Assembly: GCF_000372725.1 (NCBI RefSeq)
Contig: NW_005201213.1
Location: 98,295-162,294, forward strand
Length of the DNA stretch: 64,000 bases
Source of the DNA: Emiliania huxleyi CCMP1516
Taxonomy: Eukaryota; Haptophyta; Isochrysidales; Noelaerhabdaceae
Direction: 5' to 3'
This document shows, one piece after another, positions 53,101 to 62,097 of the stretch (its first letter is position 1; every line of letters starts with the position of its first letter). The notes beneath the pieces are model-generated. The model searched no databases. It saw only the letters and a program-made list of their open reading frames with translations, and had not been told where the DNA came from. The position numbers were made by a program, and so were the translations under genes.

Positions 53101-55643
53101 CTCCCAGCGACCTTGGCGCTGTCTTTGCCGCCAAGGCTCACGGAGCAGCTGCCATCCATTCCGCCTCGACCACTCTCAACTTTTCCGCGTTTGTGGCATT
53201 CTCCTCCGTCGCCTCGGCCTACGGTAACATTGGCCAGGCCAACTACGCCGGTGCCAACTCGTACCTCGACGTGCTTGTGACCCTGCGGCGTGCGTGCGGG
53301 CTACGTGGATGCAGCCTGCAGCTGCCCCCAGTCGGGGGCGCGGGAATGGGTGAGGCGCTCGCCTCCAAGTTCAGCGGAATGGCCGAGATCTGGACACTGC
53401 CGCTCGAGCGGTACGCCGCGTGGCTTGCCCAGTCCCTCTCCCTTTGCCCCTCGGCCGTGGCGACCGCCCTCAGCAGTGATGCCCTCGCCCAGTTTCCCGT
53501 CTCGGCCCGGGCACTGCTCGTTGACGATGCCCTCGGACGCGGCGCGGCGTCCGCGATGCCGCCCCCTTCCGGTCCCGCTCGTGCGGCGGACCTGAGCACG
53601 GAGCAGATCCAGTCGACCCTCCTGCGGGAGGTCACTGCGCTCACGAGCATCGACGCCCTCACTGTGGACACGCCTCTGATGGAGGCGGGCGTCGACTCGA
53701 TGGCGGCGCTCGAGCTGCGCAACCGCGTGGAGGAGGTGATGGGCGTCCGCCTGAAGAACGAGGACCTGCTCGCAGACGCCGACGAGCTCACGGTCGCACA
53801 GCTCACGAGCGCGATCGAGCGGCGCGCCGCCGGCGCCGGCGGTGGCGCTGCGGGCGAGAGCGGCCCATCAAGTGGCGGGTCGGTGAGTCTGAGCTTCATG
53901 AACACGTCGGTCGTGGCGGGCACGGCCGCGCCGATCGCCGAGCGGCTCCGCCGCCCGATCCTCTTTGTGTTGAGCAGCCCGCGCTCGGGCTCGTCGCTGC
54001 TGCAGCTCTGTCTGCAGGCCAACCCGGCCCTCTACGCCGGCCAGGAGCTGTACCTGCTCATGTTCGACTCGATGGGCGAGCGCGCCGCCGTGCCCGAGAT
54101 GCGCTTCGTCGAGGAGGGCCTCGTCAAGACCATCATGGAGCTCAGCGCCAGCTCGGCGGCCGCCGCGCGCGCGCGCATCGCGCGCTTCGGCGCCGACTGC
54201 CCGACGTGGCGCGTCTACCAGGCGCTGCAGCGAATGAGCGGCCCGCGCATGCTCGTCGACAAGACGCCCGCCAACGCGAGCCACGTCTCCTTCATGCGGC
54301 GCGCGCGGGAGACCTTCGAGCACGCGCGCTACATCCACCTGATCCGCCACCCGTACGCCTGCATCTCGTCCGGCCTCCAGATGTTCCGCGACTTCCTCGA
54401 CGTGTCCGAGACCACGTGGGCTATGGTGGAGCAGTCGTGGGTCGACACGAACCGCGCGTGCGACGAGTTCATGGCGGAGCTGCGCGCGGAGCAGCCCGAG
54501 CAGCGAGGGCAGTCGATGGTGCTCCGCTACGAGGACTTTTTGCGCGACCCGGCGGGCGCGACGCGCGGCGTCTGCGAGGCGCTTCTGGGCGTGGAGTGGG
54601 CGGAGGGGATGGCCAACCCGTACGAGACGAGCGCGATTCAGAGCTTCGAGGCGGCCGAGTCCAAGTCGACGACCGACCAGAAGCTGCTCAAGCGCAAGGC
54701 GATCGAGCCGCGCCAGGCAGAGAAGTGGCGCGAGGTGCAGCTGCCGCAGCCGCTGCTCGAGACCACAAAGGCGCTCGCGGCGGGGCACGGGTACGAGCTC
54801 CTGCCGGACCTCACGCCCGAGCTCTCGTGGATCGCCCAGCCCGAGGGCACGCCAGCCGGCGCGCCGACCGTCTGCATCCACGACTTCACCGGCCTCTTGT
54901 GGGGCTTCCGCGCGCTCGCGCCGCTGCTGTCAACCTCGGGCTGCCTCGGCATCCATGCGTCGACGCGGCTTCTCGACGGGTGCGCCTGCATGCAAGAGCT
55001 CGCGGCGCAGTACGTGCAGCTGCTGCCAAAGGGCCTGTGGATGGGCGGGGCGCCGGTGCGGCTGATTGGCTACTCGCTCGGCTGCCGCGTCGCCTACTGG
55101 ATGGCGTGCCTCCTCGAGGCGGAGGGGCGGCCGGTCGAGCTCGTGCTGCTCGACGGGCCGGCGGCCGGCGACGACGGCTACCCGCCGCGGATGGGCGGGT
55201 ACGCGTCGGAGGTGGCCGAAGAGATCCGGCTCAACATGGGCCTCGCGCCGCCGCCGGACGGGCGCCCCGCCTCGCTCGGGCCGCAGGGCGGCGGCGCCGG
55301 CTCGGCGGCGCAGGCCATGCAGTTTGCGGTGATGAAGCGCTCCGGCTCGTTCCGGATGCTCTTCACCCTGCTCGAGGATGCGGGCGAAGACGCCGCCGCC
55401 GCCGCGGTGCGGCTCATCGAGCTGCCCGACCGCGTGGCGGAGCCGCTCGGCCCGGTGCGAGCGCCGGTCCTCTTTGTGCACACGGAGCAGATCCGCGAGA
55501 ACGGCACCGCCGGCGTGCTGCTTGAGCGCGTGCCACACGCGACGGCCGTCAAGGTTCCGGGCGACCACTTCTCCTTCATCACAAAGAGCGCGACGCAGAT
55601 TGCGGAGGCGGTCGCGGGGTGGCCCTCGCCGTCCCCAGCGTAG
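32135..55643 (+). CDS. Giant FAAL-PKS-sulfotransferase-thioesterase, putative terminal-olefin synthase
   Basis: One gene of more than 7,000 residues. Exons resolved: 32135-32637, 32830-? (end unresolved), 33351-33411, 33484-33536, 33800-33878, 33954-34072, 34138-34243, 34315-34752, 34826-34867, 34944-35437, 35571-55643; a further in-frame intron at about 35224-35301 is possible. The last exon alone is 20 kb. Order: FAAL, ACP, three KS-DH-psiKR-ER-KR-ACP modules, KS-psiKR-KR-ACP, ST, TE. No AT domain lies between any KS and DH, so malonyl loading must come from a separate AT. FAAL start plus ACP-ST-TE end equals cyanobacterial Ols/CurM logic: sulfate-activated decarboxylative release as a 1-alkene. 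Exon phases agree across every resolved junction. The ATG at 32135 is the first in frame. Confidence 0.92.
32959..33071 (+). repeat. 15-bp minisatellite inside the FAAL region
   Basis: About seven and a half units of CGAACACTCGCCGCC, one with a T variant. It is probably intronic, because it sits between conserved FAAL segments and codes only RTLAA repeats. Confidence 0.9.
33596..33760 (+). repeat. GGTGGCGAGGG-type GC-rich repeat in a FAAL intron
   Basis: Imperfect GGCGGCGAGGGTGGC units fill the intron between the exons ending 33536 and starting 33800. Confidence 0.8.
35880..36100 (+). other. Domain: ACP1 (acyl acceptor from FAAL)
   Basis: The phosphopantetheine site is in MDAGFDSANALEL, Ser codon 35979-35981. 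A Pro-rich linker of about 100 residues connects it to the FAAL. Confidence 0.9.
36190..40930 (+). other. Module 1: KS-DH-psiKR-ER-KR-ACP (fully reducing)
   Basis: KS1 about 36220-37430 with active-site Cys in DTACSAAL (36676), His in EAHGTGT (37068) and His in NAGHTEP (37185). DH: HIVQGRVVFP (His codon 37623) and HPADLDGALQ (Asp 38127). psiKR structural half about 38390-38920. ER about 38935-39900 with NFRDVLNVLGVYPGDPG and LLQAGAGGVGL. KR about 39935-40650 with LSGGTGGLGL, Ser in FSSIAS and Tyr in GQSNYGAAN (40377). ACP2 Ser in GLDSLGAVEL (40815). KS1 is clearly diverged from KS2-KS4, as expected for the domain accepting the FAAL-loaded starter. Confidence 0.92.
37377..47126 (+). repeat. 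Two in-frame 4,875-bp tandem copies (modules 1-3)
   Basis: Copy A 37377-42251 and copy B 42252-47126, each running from the end of one KS through DH-psiKR-ER-KR-ACP to the end of the next KS. 4,875 is exactly 1,625 codons. Roughly ten substitutions were noticed by eye. A third partial copy begins at 47127 and diverges at about 47533. Confidence 0.93.
41040..45805 (+). other. Module 2: KS-DH-psiKR-ER-KR-ACP, near-identical copy
   Basis: KS2 Cys 41550, HGTGT His 41943; DH His 42498; KR Tyr 45252; ACP3 Ser 45690. Domains DH to ACP are an almost exact copy of module 1 displaced by 4,875 bp. The few differences seen include a Cys-to-Phe change (GHLCPVAE versus GHLFPVAE). Confidence 0.92.
45915..50685 (+). 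other. Module 3: KS-DH-psiKR-ER-KR-ACP, mosaic
   Basis: KS3 (Cys 46425) is the twin of KS2. From about 47533 to 50537 the DH-psiKR-ER-KR sequence is a diverged homologue (HPADLDGSLHL, LLHAGAGGVGL, LSGGTGGLGL, Tyr codon 50136), all catalytic motifs intact. From the middle of ACP4 (Ser 50568) identity to the other modules returns. Confidence 0.92.
50793..53830 (+). other. Module 4: KS-psiKR-KR-ACP (stops at beta-hydroxyl)
   Basis: KS4 (Cys 51303) is almost identical to KS2/KS3 up to about 52065. No DH or ER follows. The next segment is a KR structural half, then an active KR with ITGGLGGLGL, FSSVAS and Tyr in GQANYAGAN (53244). ACP5 carries GVDSMAALEL (Ser 53697). This KR and ACP are of a different lineage from the others. 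The domain set predicts a beta-hydroxyacyl-ACP, the substrate needed by the sulfotransferase. Confidence 0.92.
53935..54840 (+). other. Domain: PAPS-dependent sulfotransferase
   Basis: Predicted to sulfate the beta-hydroxyl of the ACP5-bound chain. The PAPS 5'-phosphosulfate loop is FVLSSPRSGSSLL (about 53965-54003). A LVDKTPANASH segment and IHLIRHPYACISSG fit the 3'-phosphate-binding region. RYEDFLRDPAG is also family-typical. Position between ACP and TE is as in CurM and Ols. Confidence 0.88.
54850..55640 (+). other. Domain: type I thioesterase (predicted decarboxylating release)
   Basis: alpha/beta-hydrolase with nucleophile Ser in GYSLG (codon 55074), Asp in LLDGPA and His in PGDHFSFI (codon 55566). 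In CurM/Ols the TE hydrolyses the beta-sulfated thioester and the product loses CO2 and sulfate to form a terminal double bond. The stop codon is TAG at 55641-55643. Confidence 0.88.
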
Positions 55644-56496
55644 TCCATAGTACAGTGTTGTGTGTGTACTACAATCTACATGCAGGCCGTGTTGGTTTGG
55701 CCAGATACCATGTGAAGTTTGGGGGGGGTTGTTACGAGTACTCGCTATGATCTGAGTGTCTTGGGAATTCCATGTGTAGAGCGGGAGATCGGCACGAGCT
55801 TGATTTCTGAGAGACGAACAGTCAAGAGAATTCTCGCGGCGAATTCGTTTACTTTCTAAATCACTACGCACTTGTGTCTGTGAGGACACCGATCTCACCG
55901 GCACACTTTGCAGCTATCAGCTTACACGCAAACAGATAACTTCTCGCAGCTGCGAGACGAGTTTTCTCGGAGCGACAGCCTCAAAGAAAAAGAACCGGCG
56001 TGCAGAGAGTGGTGACGGCAGGCCGGTGCCGGTGGCGGCGGCGGATAAGAGGCATACGCCAGCGGGAGCAGCGTGACGACAAGGGTACCCACGAGGCGGT
56101 ACCTGGGAGCACTGCCGGCTGTGTGAAGCGCTATTTCCTGCTCTCAACAGCTCACCACCTCGCCTTCTCTGTCCCTCTTACCTGGCCCAGGCCCATCAGT
56201 AGCAGGTCTGATCTGTCCCACACCGCACTTATCTTTATTCCTTGAGTCAACGAACTATAAACATGTGCATGCACAGCGGCGTTGGCCACAAATAGTAAAG
56301 CACCGCCGTACAAATCTAGTAAAAGGAGCTCTGGCCGGGGGGCACGCGATCCCACCGGATCAGGCACGCGGGTTCATGGGCGCAGCCCTCAACATGCCAA
56401 GGAAGCTCGATGGTGTAGTGCACAGGATTCAGGATCGGCCAGCGCGGTTGACGGCAATGTGGAGCTTAGGCCTTCGCCGCGCGCCGCGTCGCCTTC
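55644..56496. other. Intergenic between convergent genes
   Basis: 3' flanks of the synthase and of the minus-strand surface protein. GAGATCGG near 55785 has a complementary CCGATCTC near 55890. No gene supported. Confidence 0.6.
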
Positions 56497-59400
56497 TTAG
56501 ACGTCCTCGGTGGCGGTGCGCGAAGGCAGGTCCTTGTCTCCGTAGGCCCGCGGCGCGCCCTTCTTGACGAAGAAGTAGTACACGGCGAGGCCGAGGAGAA
56601 TGACGCCGACAGGCACGCCCACGGCGACGCCCACGACCCAGCCCGGCTTCTTCTTGTCAGACGACGGGGAGGAGGGCGGCGGCGACGAGGGCGGCGGCGA
56701 CGAGGGCGGAGGCCCGATAGGAATCTCGACGGGGGGCTCGTCGAATGTGGCAGACCTGCCGGACCCCAGCTTAGCGCCGAGGGTCACGAGAAACTCAATC
56801 TGATCGTTGTTGGTCGCGGTGGCAGCGGTCTTGATCTCCGCGGCAGTCTGCCCCGCCGCCGGCACGATGGTCACCCTCACCTTGTCGTCGCCGAGATCCT
56901 CGAGGGCGATCTGCTCAGACGTAACGGTGACTGGGGAAGCAAGGGTAGCGAAGGAGTCGATCACAGCAGTCATGATCTCATCGAGGTCGATGGTATCCAG
57001 AGAGCGCAGGCGGCGTGTGGTTGGGGCCGCGATCGAGAGGGTGAAGGAGACGGCGACGCTCGTGTCCGGCGGCAGAGGCGTGCAATTGGAATCCGTCGTG
57101 CTGTCCGGCGACTCCACGAGGTACTCGCTCGCCGTGCAATCCGTCGTCTTCGGCGTGCACGATGTGATGGCGTTCACGCCCTCCTTGAACTCCGCAGCGG
57201 CGCACGCCGTGCACGTGGCGTCCGACGTCTTGTCTGTCGATGCCGTGAAGTACTCGCCCGCCGGGCAATCCGTCTTCATCTCCGTGCAAGTGGCGTCCGA
57301 CGTCTTATCAGTCGATGCCGTGAGGTACTCGCCCACAGGGCAATCCGTCTTTTTCGGCGTGCACGCATCGGCGCCGATGCCGGGCTTGAAGAAGCCGTCC
57401 CCGCAAGGCGTGCAAGCGATTTCGAGTGACGGCTCCGGCTCCGGAGCCTCGAGGCGGCGCAGCGATGTAGGCGGCGAGGGCGATGCCGACGGCGGCGGCG
57501 ACGGCGATGCCGACGGCGGCGGTGATGGCGATGTCGACGGCGGCGGTGCTGACGGTGGCGGCGCTGACGGCGGCGGCAGTGCGGGCGGCGGCGAGGAAGG
57601 CGGAGCAGCAGCTTCGTAGCCAGCACCGCAACCAAGAATGCCCTTATCGTCAAGAACCGCGCCGTCGGTCAGCTCGATCGTGCCACCCAGACTTTCGATG
57701 GTGCCGGTGTTGTTGAGCATGGCGTCCTCTCCCCGTAGACTGATCTCTCCGGCGGTGCTGATTTTGCCGGCATTCTCGAGCTCCGCGTTCTCGAGCGCGA
57801 TCTCACCCTCCTCGGAGTTTTCGATGATGCCGGTGGCCGTGTTGGCGAGCACCGCGCCGTACGCGAGCTCAACCCTCCCCTCGTTGTTGACGGTGCCCGC
57901 ATTCTCGAGAACAGAATCATAATAGAGATCAATCTCACCCTCGTTGTTGACGGTGCCCGCATTCTCGAGAACAGAATCATGCCGGAGATCAATCTCACCC
58001 TCCTCGGAAGTTTCGATGGTGCCGGTGGCCGTGTTGGCGAGCACCGCGTCGTACGCGAGCTCAACCCTCCCCTCGTTGTTGACGGTGCCCGCATTCTCGA
58101 GAACAGAATCATAATAGAGATCAATCTCACCCTCGTTGTTGACGGTGCCCGCATTCTCGAGAACAGAATCATGCCGGAGATCAATCTCACCCTCCTCGGA
58201 GTTTTCGATGGTGCCGGTGGCCGTGTTGGCGAGCACCGCGTCGTACGAGAGCTCAACCCTCCCCTCGTTGTTGACGGTGCCCGCATTCTCGAGAACAGAA
58301 TCATAATAGAGATCAATCTCACCCTCGTTGTTGACGGTGCCCGCATTCTCGAGAACAGAATCATGCCGGAGATCAATCTCACCCTCCTCGGAGTTTTCGA
58401 TGGTGCCGGTGGCCGTGTTGGCGAGCACCGCGTCGTACGAGAGCTCAATCTCACCCTCGTTGTTGACGGTGCCCGCATTCTCGAGAACAGAATTGTCACG
58501 GAGATCAATCTCACCTTCGTTGTTGACGGTGCCCGCATTCTCGAGAACAGAATCATAATAGAGATGAATATAACCCTCGTTGTCCACGGTGCCCGCATTC
58601 TCGAGCTTCGAGCGCAGGATCGCGATGCTGCCCGAGTTCTTGATGGACGCACTGCCAGCGATCGTCACCGTGCCACCGTCGGCAGAAGGGTCATCGTATC
58701 CGGTAAAATAGAAGAGAGAGTCCGTCGCTCCGTTGACAAACGAGGTCCCAGAGCCCACCTTCAGCTCCGCGTTGTCAAGAACGTTTAGAGCCCCTGAGTT
58801 TGCCAGCCCATCGTCGCCGCCTCCTTTGCCGCCGCCATTCACTGCAGCGCTCTCCAGTACCGCGTTGTCGAGCACGTTGATGGTGCCCTCGTTGAGCAAA
58901 CCGGCGCCGGTGGACGCCCACAAAAGAGCGATAGTTGAAGACGCTGCGCACTTCTCCTCGCAATTCGTAGTAGCAGTGGCTTCGACGCAGGTATTGCCGT
59001 CGGGGGTCCAGGGCAGTGGCTCGCCACCACAGATGTCGGCCCAGGGCAGCGGCTCGTCTGCGACTGCGCCCGGAGCTGCCAGCTGGTGGCCGCCCGTGCT
59101 GGCGTCGCTGTCCGCGGGCAGGCCAGCAAGATCGGCCGCGTAGCCTTTCGTCACGGTGATGTCGTTGGACGTGTCGAAACCCTTGGGCCCGTAATTAGTC
59201 CAAGCCACGACTACGGACGTCGCCCCGACAACACTGGTCGGTGCCGCTACCTGGTGGCCGCCCGTGCTGGCGTCGCTGTCTGCGGGCAGGCCAGCAAGGT
59301 CGGCCGCATCGCCTTTCGTCACGGTGATGACGTTGAACGTGTCGAACGCCCCAGTCGTCGTCTTGATGGTCACTGAGGTAGCCGTCTCGCTTGTGGTCGC

Positions 59401-60310
59401 GGTCACGGTGCCCACGGCGTTGGTCGTGGCCTGCGAGAAGACCTGGCCCTCCTTGTACTTGCCGGCGGCGATGGTCAGAGTCACTGCCGGGGTCTTGGCC
59501 ACGGTGCCACTGCGTGCCGGTGGTTCGTACGTATCGGTCGGTGCCGCTACCTGGTGGCCGTCCGTGCTGGCGTCGCTGTCCGCGGGCAGGCCAGCAAGGT
59601 CGGCCGCATCGCCTTTCGTCACGGTGATGACGTTGGACGTGTCGAACGCCCCCGCTGTCACGCTCATCCTCACAATCGTGTACGTAGAGCCTCGTTCGGG
59701 GATCCCGGTCACGGTGCCAACGGCGTCGGTCGTGGCCTGCGTGAAGACCTGGCCCTCCTTGTACGTGCCGGCGGCGAGCGCTAGAAACTTGATCGGGTTC
59801 GGCTGCATGAAGATCTGGCCCTCCTTGTACGTGCCGGCGGCCAAGCCGTTCAGCCGGTGGAGCACATCAGCTGCAACAGGACCGCCCACGCATGAGAGGC
59901 AGGGCGTGCAGACGTCCGAGGCATCGCAGAAGAAGCCGTCAGGACAAGGAGATTCGGCGCAGGAGTTCTCGGTCGACGAGGAGGCTTTCAGCACCGCGGT
60001 ATTCTTCACGTCGATGGTCCCCTCGTTGACCAGCCCCGTGGCGAGAGAGTGGGTCGAGCTCGTCACCTCCAGCTTCTCGTCGGCAGAGGCTGGCACTTGG
60101 TCGATGACGGCGTCGTCCTCGAAGGTCTTGACGACGTCACCGCTCGGGCCGTAAAGCTTCGCTTCGAGCTCGCGCTTCTGCGGGAGGCGGGAGAGGCGGG
60201 AGGCGGTGAGCAGACGCTGATCAGATGAGGTTTTGGCGGGACGCAGTGTGCAAGGCCTGTTGCCCGGCGACGGCGAGGCCAAGCGCGACGAGAGCCGTGG
60301 CAAAGATCAT
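56497..60310 (-). CDS. Repeat-rich secreted/type I membrane protein, two exons
   Basis: Exon 1 60310-60257 encodes a signal peptide (MIFATALVALGLAVAGQQ). Exon 2 60177-56497 carries the rest; the 79-nt intron would have GC-AG ends (CAG|GCCTTG to CCCGCAG). About 1,244 aa. After a short N-terminal region: three related units with VITVTKGDAADLAGLPADSD; a central array of short beta-helix-like repeats (ENAGTVNNEGEIDLYYDSVL); a Pro-rich stretch; Cys-containing repeats of the TNFR/GCC2-GCC3 kind (ASTDKTSDATCT); a globular region; a Pro-rich linker; one TM (GWVVGVAVGVPVGVILLGLA); and a short basic/acidic tail. Likely a cell-surface or scale-associated adhesin; function not established. Confidence 0.85.
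57829..58404 (-). repeat. Higher-order 192-bp coding repeat
   Basis: GCCGGTGGCCGTGTTGGCGA recurs at 57829, 58021, 58213 and 58405, a period of 192 bp (64 residues). Each unit is built of about 20-residue subrepeats. Third-position variation is minimal, implying recent homogenisation. Confidence 0.9.
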
Positions 60311-60423
60311 CTTGTCCTGCGACAGGCCCTTTGTGTCCTGGATGACAAGGCGGGAAACAAGGCGGGATCGCCTGTGTCGTGGATGCCAAGGATGGTAAAT
60401 CGGTAAAACCTCGGTCACTTGTG

Positions 60424-61290
60424 GTGAACCTTCTTTTCTACCAGGCTAGAATTGAGAGCAGCCTCGCTCTCAATCCTAGAAGTCGAAGGATTGTGAGCAG
60501 CACTCCTCGCAATCGTAGCATCTCTGTCTGTGCGATTGATTGTGTGCACCCACGCTCGCAATCCTACATCTTCTAGGATTAAGAGCAGCTCCGCTCACAA
60601 GGTGACTGGTGACGCTTACGACTACTACCAGCGCGCTCACAATCCAAGCAAACTCTACAATCCAAGCAAACTCTAGGGTTGCGAGCAGCTTGGCTCACAA
60701 TCCTAGCAACATGCCTCTGATTGCGAGCAGGAGCGCTCGCAATCCTAGAACTTTCGCCGATTGCGAGCGACACCGCCCACAGTCCTACGACTTCTAGGAT
60801 TGCGAGCGGGTCCCCTCGCAATCGGTGCGATCACTGTTTGGGTTGTGAGGAGACCCTCCCGGCGCGCTCACTCACAAGCGCTCGCGCGGCTGGAGCGATT
60901 GGGAGCGCCCTCTGTGCGCCTGCTAGCCAACTAGCAGTCCTTGGATCTTTGGTACGATTGTGAGCGCAGCCGCTCATAGTCCTACAAGACGTAGGATTGC
61001 GAGCGCTCCTGCTCGCAATCGGAGGCATGTTGCCAGGATGGTGAGCTAAGCTGCTCGCAACCCTAGAGCTTGCTCGGATTGTGAGCGCGCTGGTAGTAGT
61101 CGTAAGCGTCACCAGTCACCTTGTGAGCGGAGCTGCTCTAAGTCCTAGAAGATGTAGGATTGCGAGCGTGGGTGCTCACAATCGCACAGAGATGCTACGA
61201 TTGCGAGGAGTGCTGCTCACAATCCTTCGACTTCTAGGATTGAGAGCGAGGCTGCTCTCAATCCTAGCCTGGTAGAAAAGAAGGTTCACC
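60424..61290. mobile_element. Foldback / long-TIR element with 9-bp target-site duplication
   Basis: Ends are GGTGAACCTTCTTTTCTACC at 60424 and its exact inverse ending GGTTCACC at 61290. Terminal inverted repeats extend about 300-325 bp (60424-60748 and 60992-61290) with small indels. The 9-bp GTCACTTGT flanks both ends directly (60415-60423 and 61291-61299). The TIRs are made of short palindromic units of the form GGATTGCGAGC...GCTCGCAATCC. No transposase is present. Long TIRs plus a 9-bp duplication fit a non-autonomous Mutator-like foldback element. Confidence 0.85.
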
Positions 61291-61545
61291 GTCACTTGTA
61301 GTGAGCGTCGGGCTGGTGGTTGGGATTTTTCATTGGCGAGCGCGGTCTTTGGCTCTTGTCTTGGATCGCCAAGGTGGTCTGGCGCGAAGCGTGCATAACA
61401 CGGTTCTTGTATTGCTCCTCCCTCACTATAGTTTGGACGTGCATATGGACGTATATGGACGGATAAATATGGATATTATAACTTATGGACGGATAACGAG
61501 TGCTCTTTCTTTGTTTGTTGCAGTGTATGTAGCTCTTACGTACAT

Positions 61546-61617
61546 GCGTAGGGCCCTTAGGGGCCTAGAGAACACAATCCCCTCTCCCGTTTCTCCCAGT
61601 AAGCTAAAGTACGTACA
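61546..61617 (+). repeat. Dispersed 72-bp repeat, copy B
   Basis: Nearly identical to 22403-22475, from GCGTAGGGCCCTTAGGGGCC to AGTACGTAC, with a few substitutions. Confidence 0.85.
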
Positions 61618-61646
61618 TTCCCGTAGGAGGACTCTGCTGACAGGGT

Positions 61647-61829
61647 TTGCGATGAGGAGCGACCCGAAGGGTTTCTCGGAGGTCAGTGCACCACTAACAA
61701 ACAAACACACCCACTCACTCACTAACTAACCGCCGAAGCGCAAGCGCTTGGAGCAAGTTTGCGTTTCGGCGGTCGGTAGGTAGTGATCTGATCACCCGAA
61801 TGCCACGTTCGGATCGCTCCTCATCGCAA
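61647..61829. mobile_element. Small palindromic (MITE-like) element
   Basis: Outer arms TTGCGATGAGGAGCGACCCG at 61647 and its inverse at 61808-61829 (22 bp, one mismatch). Inner arms 61720-61743 and 61759-61785 pair over about 24 bp (ACCGCCGAAGCGCAA against TTGCGTTTCGGCGGT). The whole 183 bp can fold into a nested hairpin. Confidence 0.65.
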
Positions 61830-61984
61830 GCCCGAGAGGGAGATGTATGTATGTAGGGAGATATTTAGCAATGGTTGCCCGCCACAGCCCTAGACGGTTA
61901 GGAGCCCAACCCAGCGGGGCGTTGGTCGTCGAGGGGGAGGGGTCAGGCTGCCCGTCGAGACCTCGAGAGCTCTCCGACACCTCA

Positions 61985-62097
61985 CAGCTCCCAACTGACA
62001 TCGATCTCGGACCTGCCGCTTTGCAGGCGCCCTCAGGGTGCACCGACGCCCGCCTCCTCCTCTCCTCAGGTCCGAGATCGATGTCAGTTGGGAGCTG
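61985..62097. repeat. Perfect 30-bp inverted repeat
   Basis: 61985-62014 (starting CAGCTCCCAACTGACATCGA) is exactly complementary to 62068-62097, with a 53-nt loop. Confidence 0.93.

Noticed and set aside
60424..61290. CRISPR array
   Set aside because: The regular GGATTGCGAGC units are inverted, not direct, and have no equal-length unique spacers. They form the terminal inverted repeats of a foldback element in a eukaryotic genome.
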